A DNA stretch of 64,000 nucleotides, from the NCBI GenBank assembly GCA_963848085.1, contig CAWKCE010000004.1, positions 372,001 through 436,000 on the forward strand. Direction: 5' to 3'. Every line of letters begins with the position of its first letter. The first letter of the stretch is position 1. A program made the position numbers and the translations under genes. Below, one piece after another: positions 49,320 through 58,555 of this stretch. Origin of the DNA: CAWKCE01 sp032127035. GTDB lineage: Bacteria; Actinomycetota; Actinomycetes; JAHEKZ01. The notes beneath the pieces were generated by a model. The model worked only from the letters and a program-made list of their open reading frames with translations. It was not told the origin of the DNA and made no database searches.

Positions 49320-50281
49320 TCACCCACCTGCTGTCGGCTGCCGACCTCACGCGCGACGATGCGCTTCTGGTCCTCGACACCGCCGACGAGCTCGCCCGCG
49401 TGGCCGACCGTCCGGTCAAGAAGCTGCCCACTCTGCGGGGACGCACCGTGGTCAACCTGTTCTTCGAAGACTCGACCCGCACGCGGATCTCGTTCGAGGC
49501 CGCTGCCAAGCGGCTGTCGGCCGACGTCATCAACTTCAGCGCCAAGGGCTCCAGCGTGTCCAAGGGTGAGACGCTGAAGGACACCGCCCTCACGCTGGAG
49601 GCGATGGGGGCCGACGCCGTCGTCATCCGCCACGGGTCCAGCGGCGCCCCCCACACGCTCGCGCACTCCGGCTGGATCAAGGGCTCGGTCATCAACGCCG
49701 GTGACGGAACCCACGAGCACCCCACGCAGGCGCTCCTCGACGCCTTCACGATGCGGCGCCACCTGGGGTCCCTCGAGGGCCGTCGCATCACGATCGTCGG
49801 CGACGTGCTGCACAGTCGGGTGGCCCGCTCCAACGTTCTGCTGCTGTCCACGCTCGGTGCCGAGGTCACGCTCGTCGCGCCGCCGACGCTGCTCCCTGTC
49901 GGCATCGAGCACTGGCCGTGCGAACAGTCGTACGACCTCGACGCCTCCCTGGTCGGTGCCGACGCCGTGATGATGCTGCGGGTCCAGCTGGAACGCATGA
50001 ACGCGGCGTTCTTCCCCAGCGCGCGCGAGTACTCGCGCCGCTACGGGTTGGACGCCGACCGCATGGCCACGCTGGCCGACCACGCGATCGTCATGCATCC
50101 GGGGCCGATGAACCGTGGCCTGGAGATCACCGCCGAGGTCGCGGACTCAACCCGATCGGTGATCGTGGAGCAGGTCACCAACGGCGTGAGTGTCCGGATG
50201 GCGGTGCTCTACCTGCTGCTCGGAGGGAGTGCCTCCGCGTTGGGGCAGGACACGGTCGCCCTCGAGGAGGTGGCCTCATGA
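49316..50281 (+). CDS. pyrB: Aspartate carbamoyltransferase catalytic subunit
   Basis: PyrB condenses aspartate and carbamoyl phosphate. The 321-residue product has the carbamoyl-phosphate motif FFEDSTRTRISFEAAAKRL (near residue 49), SVSKGETLKDTALTLEAM, VIRHGSSGAPH, NAGDGTHEHPTQALLDAFTM (near residue 128) and the aspartate-binding HPGPMNRGLEI near residue 260. No pyrI regulatory gene follows, as usual in actinobacteria. The GTG start overlaps the pyrR stop, and the stop overlaps pyrC. Confidence 0.97.
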   Translation: MITHLLSAADLTRDDALLVLDTADELARVADRPVKKLPTLRGRTVVNLFFEDSTRTRISFEAAAKRLSADVINFSAKGSSVSKGETLKDTALTLEAMGADAVVIRHGSSGAPHTLAHSGWIKGSVINAGDGTHEHPTQALLDAFTMRRHLGSLEGRRITIVGDVLHSRVARSNVLLLSTLGAEVTLVAPPTLLPVGIEHWPCEQSYDLDASLVGADAVMMLRVQLERMNAAFFPSAREYSRRYGLDADRMATLADHAIVMHPGPMNRGLEITAEVADSTRSVIVEQVTNGVSVRMAVLYLLLGGSASALGQDTVALEEVAS

Positions 50282-51567
50282 CCGCCTCGTTCCTCCTGCG
50301 CGGCGTCCGTCCCCTCGGAGGCGACCCGACCGACCTGCTGCTGGCCGACGGCCTGGTTGCTGGGCTGGGGCCGGGCTTGGCCGCGGGGGACGCCGAGGTC
50401 GTCGAAGCGGAGGGGCTGGTGGCGCTGCCCGGGCTGGTGGACCTGCACACCCATCTTCGGGAGCCGGGCCGGGAGGATGCCGAGACCGTACTATCCGGGT
50501 CTGCGGCGGCGGCCGTGGGTGGCTTCACCGCCGTGCACGCGATGGCGAACACCGACCCGGTGGCCGACACCGCCGGAGTGGTGGAGCAGGTGTGGCACCT
50601 CGGACGGACTGCAGGGCACTGCGACGTGCACCCCGTCGGCGCGGTGACCGTCGGCCTGGGCGGTCGTGAGCTCGCCGAGCTGGGGGCCATGGCTGACTCC
50701 GCAGCGCGGGTTCGGGTGTTCTCCGACGACGGCAAGTGCGTGTCGGACGCGGTCATGATGCGGCGGGCGCTGGAGTACGTGAAGGCGTTCGACGGTGTCG
50801 TGGCCCAACATGCGCAGGAGCCCCGGCTCACCGAGGACGCACAGATGAACGAGGGGCCGGTGTCCGGCGCACTCGGCCTGCGCGGCTGGCCTGCGGTTGC
50901 CGAGGAGGCGATCATCGCGCGCGACGTCCTGCTCGCCGGCCATGTGGGCTCCCGGCTGCACGTGTGCCATGTGTCGACCGCCGGGTCGGTCGAGATCATC
51001 CGCTGGGCGAAGGGGAAGGGCATCGACGTCACCGCCGAGGTGACCCCCCACCACCTGCTCCTCACCGACGATCTGGTGCGCAGCTACGACCCGCGCCTGA
51101 AGGTCAACCCGCCGCTGCGCAGCGCCGAGGACGTGGACGCCGTTCGCCAGGGCCTGGCCGACGGGACGATCGACTGCGTGGCCACCGACCACGCGCCGCA
51201 CGCCGTCGAGGACAAGGACTGCGAGTGGGCCTCGGCTGCCTTCGGGATGGTCGGGCTGGAGACCGCGGTCGGTGTCGTCGCCGAGGCGATGGTCGGCACC
51301 GGTCTCCTGGACTGGGCTGGCGTGGCCGACCGGATGTCCGTCCGACCGGCCCGGATCGGACGGCTCGCGGGCCAGGGGCGCCCGCTGTCCGTCGGGGAGC
51401 CGGCCAACGTAGTGCTCATCGACGCGGATGCCCAGGTGCTGGTCGATCCCTCCGTGATGGTCTCCCGCAGCCGAAACACCCCGTACGCCGGCGCCGTGCT
51501 GCCGGCGCGTCCGGTCGCCACCTTCCTCCGCGGCCGGTTGACCGCTCGTGACGGAACGGTGGTGTGA
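50278..51567 (+). CDS. pyrC: Dihydroorotase
   Basis: PyrC cyclises carbamoyl aspartate to dihydroorotate. The 429-residue class I amidohydrolase has the metal-binding LPGLVDLHTHLREPGREDAET (near residue 57), MANTDPVADT, CHVSTAGSVEIIRWAK with a metal-binding His, EVTPHHLLLTDD (near residue 255) and the catalytic Asp in DCVATDHAPHAVEDK (near residue 305). The ATG start overlaps the pyrB stop. Length is typical of the long, PyrB-associated class. Confidence 0.96.
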   Translation: MTASFLLRGVRPLGGDPTDLLLADGLVAGLGPGLAAGDAEVVEAEGLVALPGLVDLHTHLREPGREDAETVLSGSAAAAVGGFTAVHAMANTDPVADTAGVVEQVWHLGRTAGHCDVHPVGAVTVGLGGRELAELGAMADSAARVRVFSDDGKCVSDAVMMRRALEYVKAFDGVVAQHAQEPRLTEDAQMNEGPVSGALGLRGWPAVAEEAIIARDVLLAGHVGSRLHVCHVSTAGSVEIIRWAKGKGIDVTAEVTPHHLLLTDDLVRSYDPRLKVNPPLRSAEDVDAVRQGLADGTIDCVATDHAPHAVEDKDCEWASAAFGMVGLETAVGVVAEAMVGTGLLDWAGVADRMSVRPARIGRLAGQGRPLSVGEPANVVLIDADAQVLVDPSVMVSRSRNTPYAGAVLPARPVATFLRGRLTARDGTVV

Positions 51568-51571
51568 GCCG

Positions 51572-52156
51572 ATGCCCACCCTGTCCGACACCGCCACCCG
51601 CACCCTGCTCACGCTGCTTGTCGTAGCGGCGGTGGTCGGCGTCCTGGCCCTGATGCGACGTGGCTGGCGGCACCGCGGACACCGGCAGGCGGATCTCCCG
51701 GAGCCCACGGCCCTCCCGCTGCCGGGTGCGGCCGCCACACCAGTGGTGGCACCGGACGGCGACGCGGTCGCTCGGTGCGGCCCGGTGGAGGGTCGGTACC
51801 TGGCGACGACGGCGACAGGTGACTGGCTGGACCGGATCGTGGTGCACGGCCTCGGCGTGCCCAGCCGGGCGGCCGTCACCGTGCGTGACGACGGGGTGCT
51901 GGTCAGCCGCGCCGGCGCGCGCGACCTGTTCGTGCCGCGAGCGGACCTGCTCGAGGCACAGCTCGGCCAGGCCATCGCCGGGGCGGTGTACGAGGAGGGC
52001 GGGCTGGTCCTGCTCACCTGGCAGCTCGGGGACCGCGTCCTCGACACCGGCTTCCGGGCCAGCCACGTCGACGACCACGAGCAGCTCGTTGCGGCCATGG
52101 CCGCCCTGAGGCGTCCGAGCGGTCCGCCCACCTCGGCGTCCGGGGACGCAGCATGA
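51572..52156 (+). CDS. Membrane-anchored protein of the pyr operon, unknown function
   Basis: A 194-residue protein with one N-terminal membrane segment (about residues 10-28, TLLTLLVVAAVVGVLALM) and a soluble domain that looks like a PH-type beta barrel (RYLATTATGDWLDRIVVHGLG, ELIVPRADLLEAQLGQAIAG-like strands, HVDDHEQLVAAMAAL). A protein of this kind sits between pyrC and carA in many actinobacteria, with no known role. It begins 4 nt after pyrC and overlaps carA by 4 nt, so it is firmly within the operon. Confidence 0.82.
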   Translation: MPTLSDTATRTLLTLLVVAAVVGVLALMRRGWRHRGHRQADLPEPTALPLPGAAATPVVAPDGDAVARCGPVEGRYLATTATGDWLDRIVVHGLGVPSRAAVTVRDDGVLVSRAGARDLFVPRADLLEAQLGQAIAGAVYEEGGLVLLTWQLGDRVLDTGFRASHVDDHEQLVAAMAALRRPSGPPTSASGDAA

Positions 52157-53283
52157 CCGGCACGCGCGGAACGACCGCCCCGGCACTGCTGGTGTGCGAG
52201 GACGGCCGCACCTTCGGGGGGTCGTCCTTCGGCGTGGTCGGCGACACCTTTGGCGAGGCGGTCTTCTGCACCGCCATGACCGGCTACCAGGAGACCCTGA
52301 CTGACCCGTCCTACCACCGACAGGTGGTGGTCCAGACCGCACCGCAGATCGGCAACACCGGAGTCAACGCCGAAGACGCCGAGTCAGCGCGGATCTGGGT
52401 GAGCGGGTACGTCGTGCGCGACCCTTCCCGCATGGCGTCGAGCTGGCGGTCGCAGCGCACCCTCGACGAGGAGCTGGAGCGCCAGGGTGTGGTGGGGATC
52501 GCCGGGGTCGACACCCGGGCGCTCACCCGGCACCTGCGAGAGCGGGGCGCCATGCGCGTCGGAATCTCGAGCACGACCACCGACCCGGAGGAGCTGCTGG
52601 CGCAGGTCCTGGCGAGCCCCACGATGTCGGGCGCCGACCTGACGGCAGACGTCACCACGTCCGAGCCGTATGTCGTCCCCGCCGTGGGCCGCAAGAGGTT
52701 GACCGTGGCGGCGATCGACCTCGGCATCAAGGCGATGACGCCGCGGTTGATGGCCGAGCTGGGCATCGACGTCCACGTGCTCCCCGCCCAGTCGACGCTG
52801 GACCAGGTTCTCGCCGTCGACCCGGACGGTGTCTTCTTCAGCAACGGCCCGGGCGACCCGGCCACCGCGGACGACGCGGTGGCGCTGATGCAGGGAGCAC
52901 TCGGGCGTGGTCTGCCGGTCTTCGGAATCTGCTTCGGTCACCAGGTGTTGGGGCGTGCGCTTGGCTTCGGCACGTACAAGCTGAAGTACGGGCACCGGGG
53001 CATCAACCAGCCGGTGCAGGACGTTGCCACCGGCTCGGTGGAGATCAGCGCGCACAACCACGGATTCGCGGTGGACGCCCCGCGGCAGGTGGTGACCGAG
53101 ACCCCCTTCGGTCCGGCGCGGGTCAGCCATGTGTGCCTGAACGACGATGTCGTCGAAGGCCTGCGCCTGCTGCAGGCGCCGGCGTTCAGCGTGCAGTACC
53201 ACCCCGAGGCTGCTGCCGGTCCGCACGACTCCAGCTACCTGTTCGGCCGGTTCGCCGACCTGATGACCGTCCAGCGCGGGTGA
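52153..53283 (+). CDS. carA: Carbamoyl-phosphate synthase small subunit
   Basis: CarA hydrolyses glutamine and passes ammonia to CarB. The 376-residue product has an N-terminal domain (ALLVCEDGRTFGGSSFG, GEAVFCTAMTGYQETLTDPSY) and a class I glutamine amidotransferase domain with the SNGPGDPATADD loop, nucleophile Cys in LPVFGICFGHQVLGRALG (near residue 258), and the catalytic His/Glu pair in SVQYHPEAAAGPHDS. It starts with an ATG overlapping the preceding gene. carB follows 12 nt later. Confidence 0.97.
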   Translation: MTGTRGTTAPALLVCEDGRTFGGSSFGVVGDTFGEAVFCTAMTGYQETLTDPSYHRQVVVQTAPQIGNTGVNAEDAESARIWVSGYVVRDPSRMASSWRSQRTLDEELERQGVVGIAGVDTRALTRHLRERGAMRVGISSTTTDPEELLAQVLASPTMSGADLTADVTTSEPYVVPAVGRKRLTVAAIDLGIKAMTPRLMAELGIDVHVLPAQSTLDQVLAVDPDGVFFSNGPGDPATADDAVALMQGALGRGLPVFGICFGHQVLGRALGFGTYKLKYGHRGINQPVQDVATGSVEISAHNHGFAVDAPRQVVTETPFGPARVSHVCLNDDVVEGLRLLQAPAFSVQYHPEAAAGPHDSSYLFGRFADLMTVQRG

Positions 53284-53295
53284 GGATGCCCAGCC

Positions 53296-56200
53296 ATGCC
53301 TAGAAGAGAAGACCTGCGATCGGTCATGGTGATCGGCTCCGGTCCGATCGTGATCGGGCAGGCGGCGGAGTTCGACTACTCCGGCACCCAGGCGTGCCGC
53401 GTCCTGCGGGCCGAGGGACTGCGGGTGGTGCTGGTCAACAGCAATCCCGCGACGATCATGACTGACCCGGAGTTCGCCGACGCCACCTACATCGAGCCGA
53501 TCACTCCGGAGGTCGTGGAACAGATCATCGTGCGGGAACGGCCGGATGCGCTGCTGCCGACGCTGGGGGGCCAGACCGCGCTCAACGTGGCGGTGTCACT
53601 CGACGAGTCGGGTGCCCTCGAGCGCTACGGAGTGGAGCTCATCGGCGCGAACATGGAGGCCATTCAGCGAGGTGAGAATCGCGAGGTGTTCAAGCGCATC
53701 GTCGAGGACTTGCCTTCGGAGCTGGCCGCCGAGGTCGCCCAGTCGGCGATCTGCCACACCATGGACGAGTGCCTCGGGGCAGTGGCGGCCCTGGGCTACC
53801 CGGTGGTGGTCCGCCCGTCCTTCACGATGGGGGGTGCCGGCTCGGGGATCGCCCACGACGAGGCGCAGCTGCGCGACATCGCCGGTGCTGGGCTCCAGGC
53901 CAGCCCCAGCACCGAGGTCCTGCTCGAGGAGTCGATCCTCGGCTGGAAGGAGTACGAGCTCGAGCTCATGCGCGACTGCAACGACAACGTCGTGGTCGTC
54001 TGCTCGATCGAGAACCTCGACCCGATGGGGGTGCACACCGGGGACTCCATCACCGTCGCACCGACCATGACCCTGACCGATCGCGAGTACCAGCGGATGC
54101 GGGACATCGGGATCGCCATCATCCGGGCGGTGGGCGTGGACACCGGAGGCTGCAACATCCAGTTCGCTATCGACCCGGCGACGGGCCGAGTGATCGTGAT
54201 CGAGATGAACCCCCGCGTCTCCCGGTCGAGCGCGCTGGCCAGCAAGGCGACGGGCTTCCCGATCGCGAAGATCGCGGCGCGGCTTGCCATCGGGTACACG
54301 CTCGACGAGATCAGCAACGACATCACGGAGGAGACCCCGGCGTCCTTCGAGCCCACGCTCGACTACGTGGTGGTCAAGGTTCCGAGGTTCGCCTTCGAGA
54401 AGTTCCCGGCAGCCGACCCGACGCTCACGACGCACATGAAGAGCGTGGGAGAGGCCATGGCAATCGGGCGCTGTTTCCCCGAGGCGCTCCAGAAGGCGCT
54501 GCGCTCGGTCGAGAAGACCGACGCCCCGTTCTCGTGGGCAGACCCGGCGGCCGACGCCGCGACCCTCGTCGAGCGGTCGCGACTCCCGCACGATGGCCGC
54601 CTGAGCTCGGTGCAGCAGGCGCTGCGGGCCGGCGCGACCATCGACGAGCTGCACGAGGCAACCGGAATCGACCCCTGGTTCCTCGACCAGATCTGCCTGT
54701 TGAACGACGTCGCGGCCGAGGTCGCGGCCGCCCGCGAGCTGTCGGCCGAGCTGGTGCGCCACGCCAAGCGACACGGCTTCTCCGACCGGCAGCTCGGCCA
54801 GATCCGGAACCTGCCGGAGAGCGACGTGCGGGAGCTGCGCCAGGGGCTCGGCGTGCGCCCGGTGTACAAGACCGTCGATACCTGCGCCGCCGAGTTCGCG
54901 GCGCGCACGCCGTACCACTACTCGTCGTACGACGAGGAGACCGAGGTGGAACCCCGCACCCGACCCGCGGTCATCGTCCTGGGTTCGGGGCCGAACCGCA
55001 TCGGTCAGGGAATCGAGTTCGACTACTCCTGCGTGCACGCCGTACAGACGCTCACCGAAGCCGGGTACGAGACCATCATGGTCAACTGCAACCCGGAGAC
55101 GGTGTCCACCGACTACGACACCGCCGACCGGCTCTACTTCGAGCCCCTCACCCTTGAGGACGTCCTCGAGGTCGTGCACGCCGAGCAGCAGGTGGGCCCG
55201 GTCGCCGGGGTGATCGTCCAGCTCGGCGGACAGACTCCTCTCGGCCTGGCTCAACACCTGAAGGACGCCGGCGTCCCCATCGTGGGCACGTCGCCGGAGG
55301 CGATCCACCTGGCCGAGGACCGCGGCTCGTTCGGTGCGATGCTGGCCAGGGTGGGGCTGGCGGCGCCCAAGCACGGGACGGCGACGTCGTTTGACGATGC
55401 CAAGGCCATCTCCGACGAGATCGGGTTCCCGGTCCTGGTGCGCCCCTCCTACGTGCTGGGCGGCCGAGGCATGGAGATCGTCTACGACGACGACATGCTG
55501 CGCGACTACATCGAGCGGGCCACCGCCATCAGCTCGGACCACCCGGTGCTCGTCGACCGCTTCCTTGACGACGCGGTGGAGATCGACGTCGACGCCCTCT
55601 ACGACGGTGAACAGCTGTACCTCGCCGGGGTCATGGAGCACATCGAGGAAGCCGGCATCCACTCGGGGGACTCCGCGTGCGCCCTCCCTCCGATGACGCT
55701 CGGCCGGGCGGACATCGATCGAATCCGGGAGGCCACCGAAGGCATCGCCCGGGGCGTGGGGGTCCACGGGCTGATCAACGTGCAGTACGCGTTGTCGTCG
55801 GACGTGCTCTACGTGCTGGAAGCCAACCCGCGGGCCTCCCGGACCATCCCCTTCGTGTCGAAGGCGACGGCTGTCCCGGTGGCCAAGGCGGCGGCCCGCA
55901 TCATGATGGGAGCCACGGTCGACCAGCTCCGCAAGGAGGGACTACTGCCGGCCGTCGGAGACGGAGGCACGCACCCGCTGTCCGCGCCCATCGCGGTCAA
56001 GGAGGCGGTCCTGCCCTTCGGGCGCTTCCACGGCGTCGACACCGTCCTCGGGCCCGAGATGAAGTCGACCGGTGAGGTCATGGGAATCGACAGCCTGTTC
56101 GGAACCGCCTTCGCCAAGTCGCAGATGGCGGCCTACTCCGGCGGGCTTCCCACCAGCGGTCGGGCGTTCGTCACGGTGGCAAACCGGGACAAGCGGTCGA

Positions 56201-56592
56201 TGATCTTCCCAGTGAAACGGTTGCGGGACCTCGGCTTCGAGATCCTCGCAACCCAGGGCACCGCCGAGGTGCTGCGACGCAACGGCGTTGCCACCACCGT
56301 GGTGCGCAAGCACTTCCAGCCGACGGACGACGACTCCAACCTCGATGCCGTGCAGCGCATCCTGGCCGGTGACATCGATCTCATCGTCAACACCCCGTAC
56401 GGCGTCGGGGCTCGCGTCGACGGGTACGAGATCCGAACGGCGGCGGTACAGCGGGGGGTCCCTTGCATCACCACCGTGCAGGGGCTGGGGGCTGCGGTCC
56501 AGGGCATCGAGGCCCTCATCCGCGGTGAGATCGGGGTGACGTCGCTGCAGGAGCATGCGGCCGCCCTGGTCGCGGCTAGGGAGACCGGCTGA
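53296..56592 (+). CDS. carB: Carbamoyl-phosphate synthase large subunit
   Basis: CarB makes carbamoyl phosphate from bicarbonate, ammonia and two ATP. The 1098-residue protein has two homologous ATP-grasp halves: VIGSGPIVIGQAAEFDYSGT near residue 12 and VLGSGPNRIGQGIEFDYSC near residue 561. The grasp motifs VVVRPSFTMGGAGSGIA and VLVRPSYVLGGRGMEIV appear in the two halves. An oligomerisation domain lies between them and an MGS-like allosteric domain (KRSMIFPVKRLRDLGFEILATQG) is at the C-terminus. The ATG is preceded by GTGAGGA. It overlaps the pyrK ATG by 1 nt. Confidence 0.98.
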   Translation: MPRREDLRSVMVIGSGPIVIGQAAEFDYSGTQACRVLRAEGLRVVLVNSNPATIMTDPEFADATYIEPITPEVVEQIIVRERPDALLPTLGGQTALNVAVSLDESGALERYGVELIGANMEAIQRGENREVFKRIVEDLPSELAAEVAQSAICHTMDECLGAVAALGYPVVVRPSFTMGGAGSGIAHDEAQLRDIAGAGLQASPSTEVLLEESILGWKEYELELMRDCNDNVVVVCSIENLDPMGVHTGDSITVAPTMTLTDREYQRMRDIGIAIIRAVGVDTGGCNIQFAIDPATGRVIVIEMNPRVSRSSALASKATGFPIAKIAARLAIGYTLDEISNDITEETPASFEPTLDYVVVKVPRFAFEKFPAADPTLTTHMKSVGEAMAIGRCFPEALQKALRSVEKTDAPFSWADPAADAATLVERSRLPHDGRLSSVQQALRAGATIDELHEATGIDPWFLDQICLLNDVAAEVAAARELSAELVRHAKRHGFSDRQLGQIRNLPESDVRELRQGLGVRPVYKTVDTCAAEFAARTPYHYSSYDEETEVEPRTRPAVIVLGSGPNRIGQGIEFDYSCVHAVQTLTEAGYETIMVNCNPETVSTDYDTADRLYFEPLTLEDVLEVVHAEQQVGPVAGVIVQLGGQTPLGLAQHLKDAGVPIVGTSPEAIHLAEDRGSFGAMLARVGLAAPKHGTATSFDDAKAISDEIGFPVLVRPSYVLGGRGMEIVYDDDMLRDYIERATAISSDHPVLVDRFLDDAVEIDVDALYDGEQLYLAGVMEHIEEAGIHSGDSACALPPMTLGRADIDRIREATEGIARGVGVHGLINVQYALSSDVLYVLEANPRASRTIPFVSKATAVPVAKAAARIMMGATVDQLRKEGLLPAVGDGGTHPLSAPIAVKEAVLPFGRFHGVDTVLGPEMKSTGEVMGIDSLFGTAFAKSQMAAYSGGLPTSGRAFVTVANRDKRSMIFPVKRLRDLGFEILATQGTAEVLRRNGVATTVVRKHFQPTDDDSNLDAVQRILAGDIDLIVNTPYGVGARVDGYEIRTAAVQRGVPCITTVQGLGAAVQGIEALIRGEIGVTSLQEHAAALVAARETG

Positions 56593-57452
56593 TGGCCCCT
56601 ATCCAGGTGGCAGGCGAGGTTCTGAGCATCAAGCGCGTGGGGGACTACCACCAGCTCACATTGGTGGCGCCAGGTGTGACTGACACGGTGCGACCGGGGC
56701 ACTTCGTCGCCCTTGCCGTCGGTGGCGCCGACTCCGGGATGCTGCTGCGCCGAGCCTTCAGCATCTACCGGACCGCCGACCGAGGGGTCTACGGCGGAAC
56801 CGTCGACATCGTGTTCGCCGAGTCCGGTCGCGGGACCAGGTGGCTGGCCAAGCTCCGCCCGCACGACCCGGTCGACGTCGTCGGACCGTTGGGGCGGCCG
56901 TTCACGCTCCCCAAGGACAAGGTCACGTGCACGCTCGTCGGCGGAGGCTACGGCAGCGCACCCCTGTTCACCCTGGCCGAGCAGCTGCGGGCACGTGGCT
57001 GCCGTGTGGACTTCGTGCTGGGAGCGGCCACCGACCGCCGGCTGTTCGGGGTGCTCGAGGCCAAGCGCATGTCGTCGTCGGTTGCCGTCACCACCGAAGA
57101 CGGCTCCTCCGGGACCCGCGGCCGCGTCACGGACGTGCTCCCGGCGCTTCTCGACCGCACCGGCACAGACGTCGTCTACGCATGCGGCCCGATGGCCATG
57201 CTCCAGGCGGTGGCCGAACTTGCCGACCGGTTCGGTGCCCACTCGCAGACGGCGGTGGAGGAGGCCATGGCCTGCGGCATCGGCGTGTGCATGACCTGCG
57301 TGCTGCCGATCATCGGCGACGACGGCACGACCCGCATGCTTCGGTCGTGTGTCGACGGACCGGTGTTCCGGGGGGACACGGTTCGCTGGGATGCGGTGGG
57401 AAGCGTCCCCGCGGACACGTGGGGCGCCCCCGAGGGTGGAGGTCTGTCGTGA
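56592..57452 (+). CDS. pyrK: Dihydroorotate dehydrogenase electron transfer subunit
   Basis: PyrK carries FAD and a [2Fe-2S] cluster and passes electrons from the PyrD FMN to NAD+. The 286-residue product has FAD-binding MLLRRAFSIYRTAD (near residue 51), the NAD-binding GGGYGSAPLFTLAEQL (near residue 118), CGPMAMLQAVAELA (near residue 198) and the cluster motif ACGIGVCMTCVLPI with a fourth Cys in RSCVDGPVF. It is the class 1B type. The GTG start of pyrD overlaps its stop. Confidence 0.95.
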   Translation: MAPIQVAGEVLSIKRVGDYHQLTLVAPGVTDTVRPGHFVALAVGGADSGMLLRRAFSIYRTADRGVYGGTVDIVFAESGRGTRWLAKLRPHDPVDVVGPLGRPFTLPKDKVTCTLVGGGYGSAPLFTLAEQLRARGCRVDFVLGAATDRRLFGVLEAKRMSSSVAVTTEDGSSGTRGRVTDVLPALLDRTGTDVVYACGPMAMLQAVAELADRFGAHSQTAVEEAMACGIGVCMTCVLPIIGDDGTTRMLRSCVDGPVFRGDTVRWDAVGSVPADTWGAPEGGGLS

Positions 57453-58555
57453 CACGGATGACAGTGGTCAACGTCGCGGACCGTCGCGCGGCGCTGCCCG
57501 AGGTGGATCTCACCACCACGCTGGCCGCCCTGACGTTGCCCAACCCGGTGATGACGGCCTCCGGCTGCGCCGGCTACGGCCGGGAGCTGGACCAGTTCTT
57601 CGACGTCGGGGAGCTGGGCGCGGTCGTCACCAAGACGATCATGGCCAAGCCCCGGTCCGGGCGCGCGACCCCGCGGATGGCCGAGACGCCCAGCGGCATG
57701 CTGAACTCGATCGGGCTCCAAGGGCCGGGGATCGACCGCTTCGTCGACCACGACCTGGCCTGGCTGGCCGAGCGTGGCGCTCGCGTCGTCGTGTCGATCG
57801 CGGGCAGCACCGCCGAGGAGTTCGGCCGGCTCGCCGCCCGGTTGCGGCACGCGCCGGCGGTCGCTGCGGTGGAAGTGAACATCTCGTGCCCCAACGTGGA
57901 GGACCGCGGCCTGGTCTTCGCGTGCGATCCCGCCGCCACCGCCAGTGTCGTGCACGGGGTGCGACGCAACACCGCGCCCGGGGTGCCGGTGTTCGCGAAG
58001 CTGTCCCCGGACGTGACCGACATCGTCCAGATCGCCCGGGCGGCCGTCGATGCCGGCTCCGACGGGCTGACAATGGTCAACACCCTTCTCGGTGTGGTGA
58101 TCGACACCGAGACCATGCGCCCGCACCTCGCCGGGATCACCGGCGGGCTGTCAGGTCCGGCCGTCCGCCCGATCGCCGTCCGGGCGGTGTGGCAGGTGCA
58201 CCGGGCGCTGCCGGACGTGCCAATCATCGGCGTCGGGGGCATTCGGAGCGGGGCCGACGCATTCGAGTTCGTGCTGGCCGGCGCGTCGGCGGTTCAGGTA
58301 GGCACGGCAATCTTCAATGACCCGTCGGCACCGATCCGTGTCCGTGACGAGCTCCACCGGCTGTTGGGGGAGCGCGGTTTCGGTCGGTTCGCGGAGGCGG
58401 TCGGGTACGCCCACCGGGCCGATGACGGGGCGCCGCCGGTCGGCGCTTCCTCCGAACCGGACGTCCGGCCCGAACCGGACGCCCGGCCCGAACCGGACGC
58501 CCGGCCCGAACCGGACGGCTCGGACGAGCTGGGCGACCGGCCGGAGCCGGCGTGA
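57449..58555 (+). CDS. pyrD: Dihydroorotate dehydrogenase, class 1B catalytic subunit
   Basis: PyrD oxidises dihydroorotate to orotate with FMN; with PyrK it is NAD-dependent. The 368-residue product has PNPVMTASGCAGYGRELDQF, KTIMAKPRSGRATPRMAE, the catalytic Cys in EVNISCPNVEDRGLVF (near residue 152), MVNTLLGVVIDTET and the FMN-phosphate loop IIGVGGIRSGADAFEFVLAGASAVQVGTA. The last 50 residues are a non-conserved acidic tail with EPDARP repeats. Start is the GTG overlapping pyrK. The stop overlaps pyrF. Confidence 0.96.
   Translation: MTRMTVVNVADRRAALPEVDLTTTLAALTLPNPVMTASGCAGYGRELDQFFDVGELGAVVTKTIMAKPRSGRATPRMAETPSGMLNSIGLQGPGIDRFVDHDLAWLAERGARVVVSIAGSTAEEFGRLAARLRHAPAVAAVEVNISCPNVEDRGLVFACDPAATASVVHGVRRNTAPGVPVFAKLSPDVTDIVQIARAAVDAGSDGLTMVNTLLGVVIDTETMRPHLAGITGGLSGPAVRPIAVRAVWQVHRALPDVPIIGVGGIRSGADAFEFVLAGASAVQVGTAIFNDPSAPIRVRDELHRLLGERGFGRFAEAVGYAHRADDGAPPVGASSEPDVRPEPDARPEPDARPEPDGSDELGDRPEPA
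58454..58516 (+). repeat. 18-bp tandem repeat in the pyrD 3' end
   Basis: Three 18-bp units (GAACCGGACGCCCGGCCC, first one with GTC for GCC) and a 9-bp partial unit, coding EPD(V/A)RP repeats. They lie outside the folded PyrD domain. The repeats are nearly identical and so likely unstable in copy number. Confidence 0.9.

Noticed and set aside
53596..55767. A 723-residue open frame opposite carB
   Set aside because: Shadow of carB with Arg/His/Asp-rich composition; no ribosome binding site or family features.
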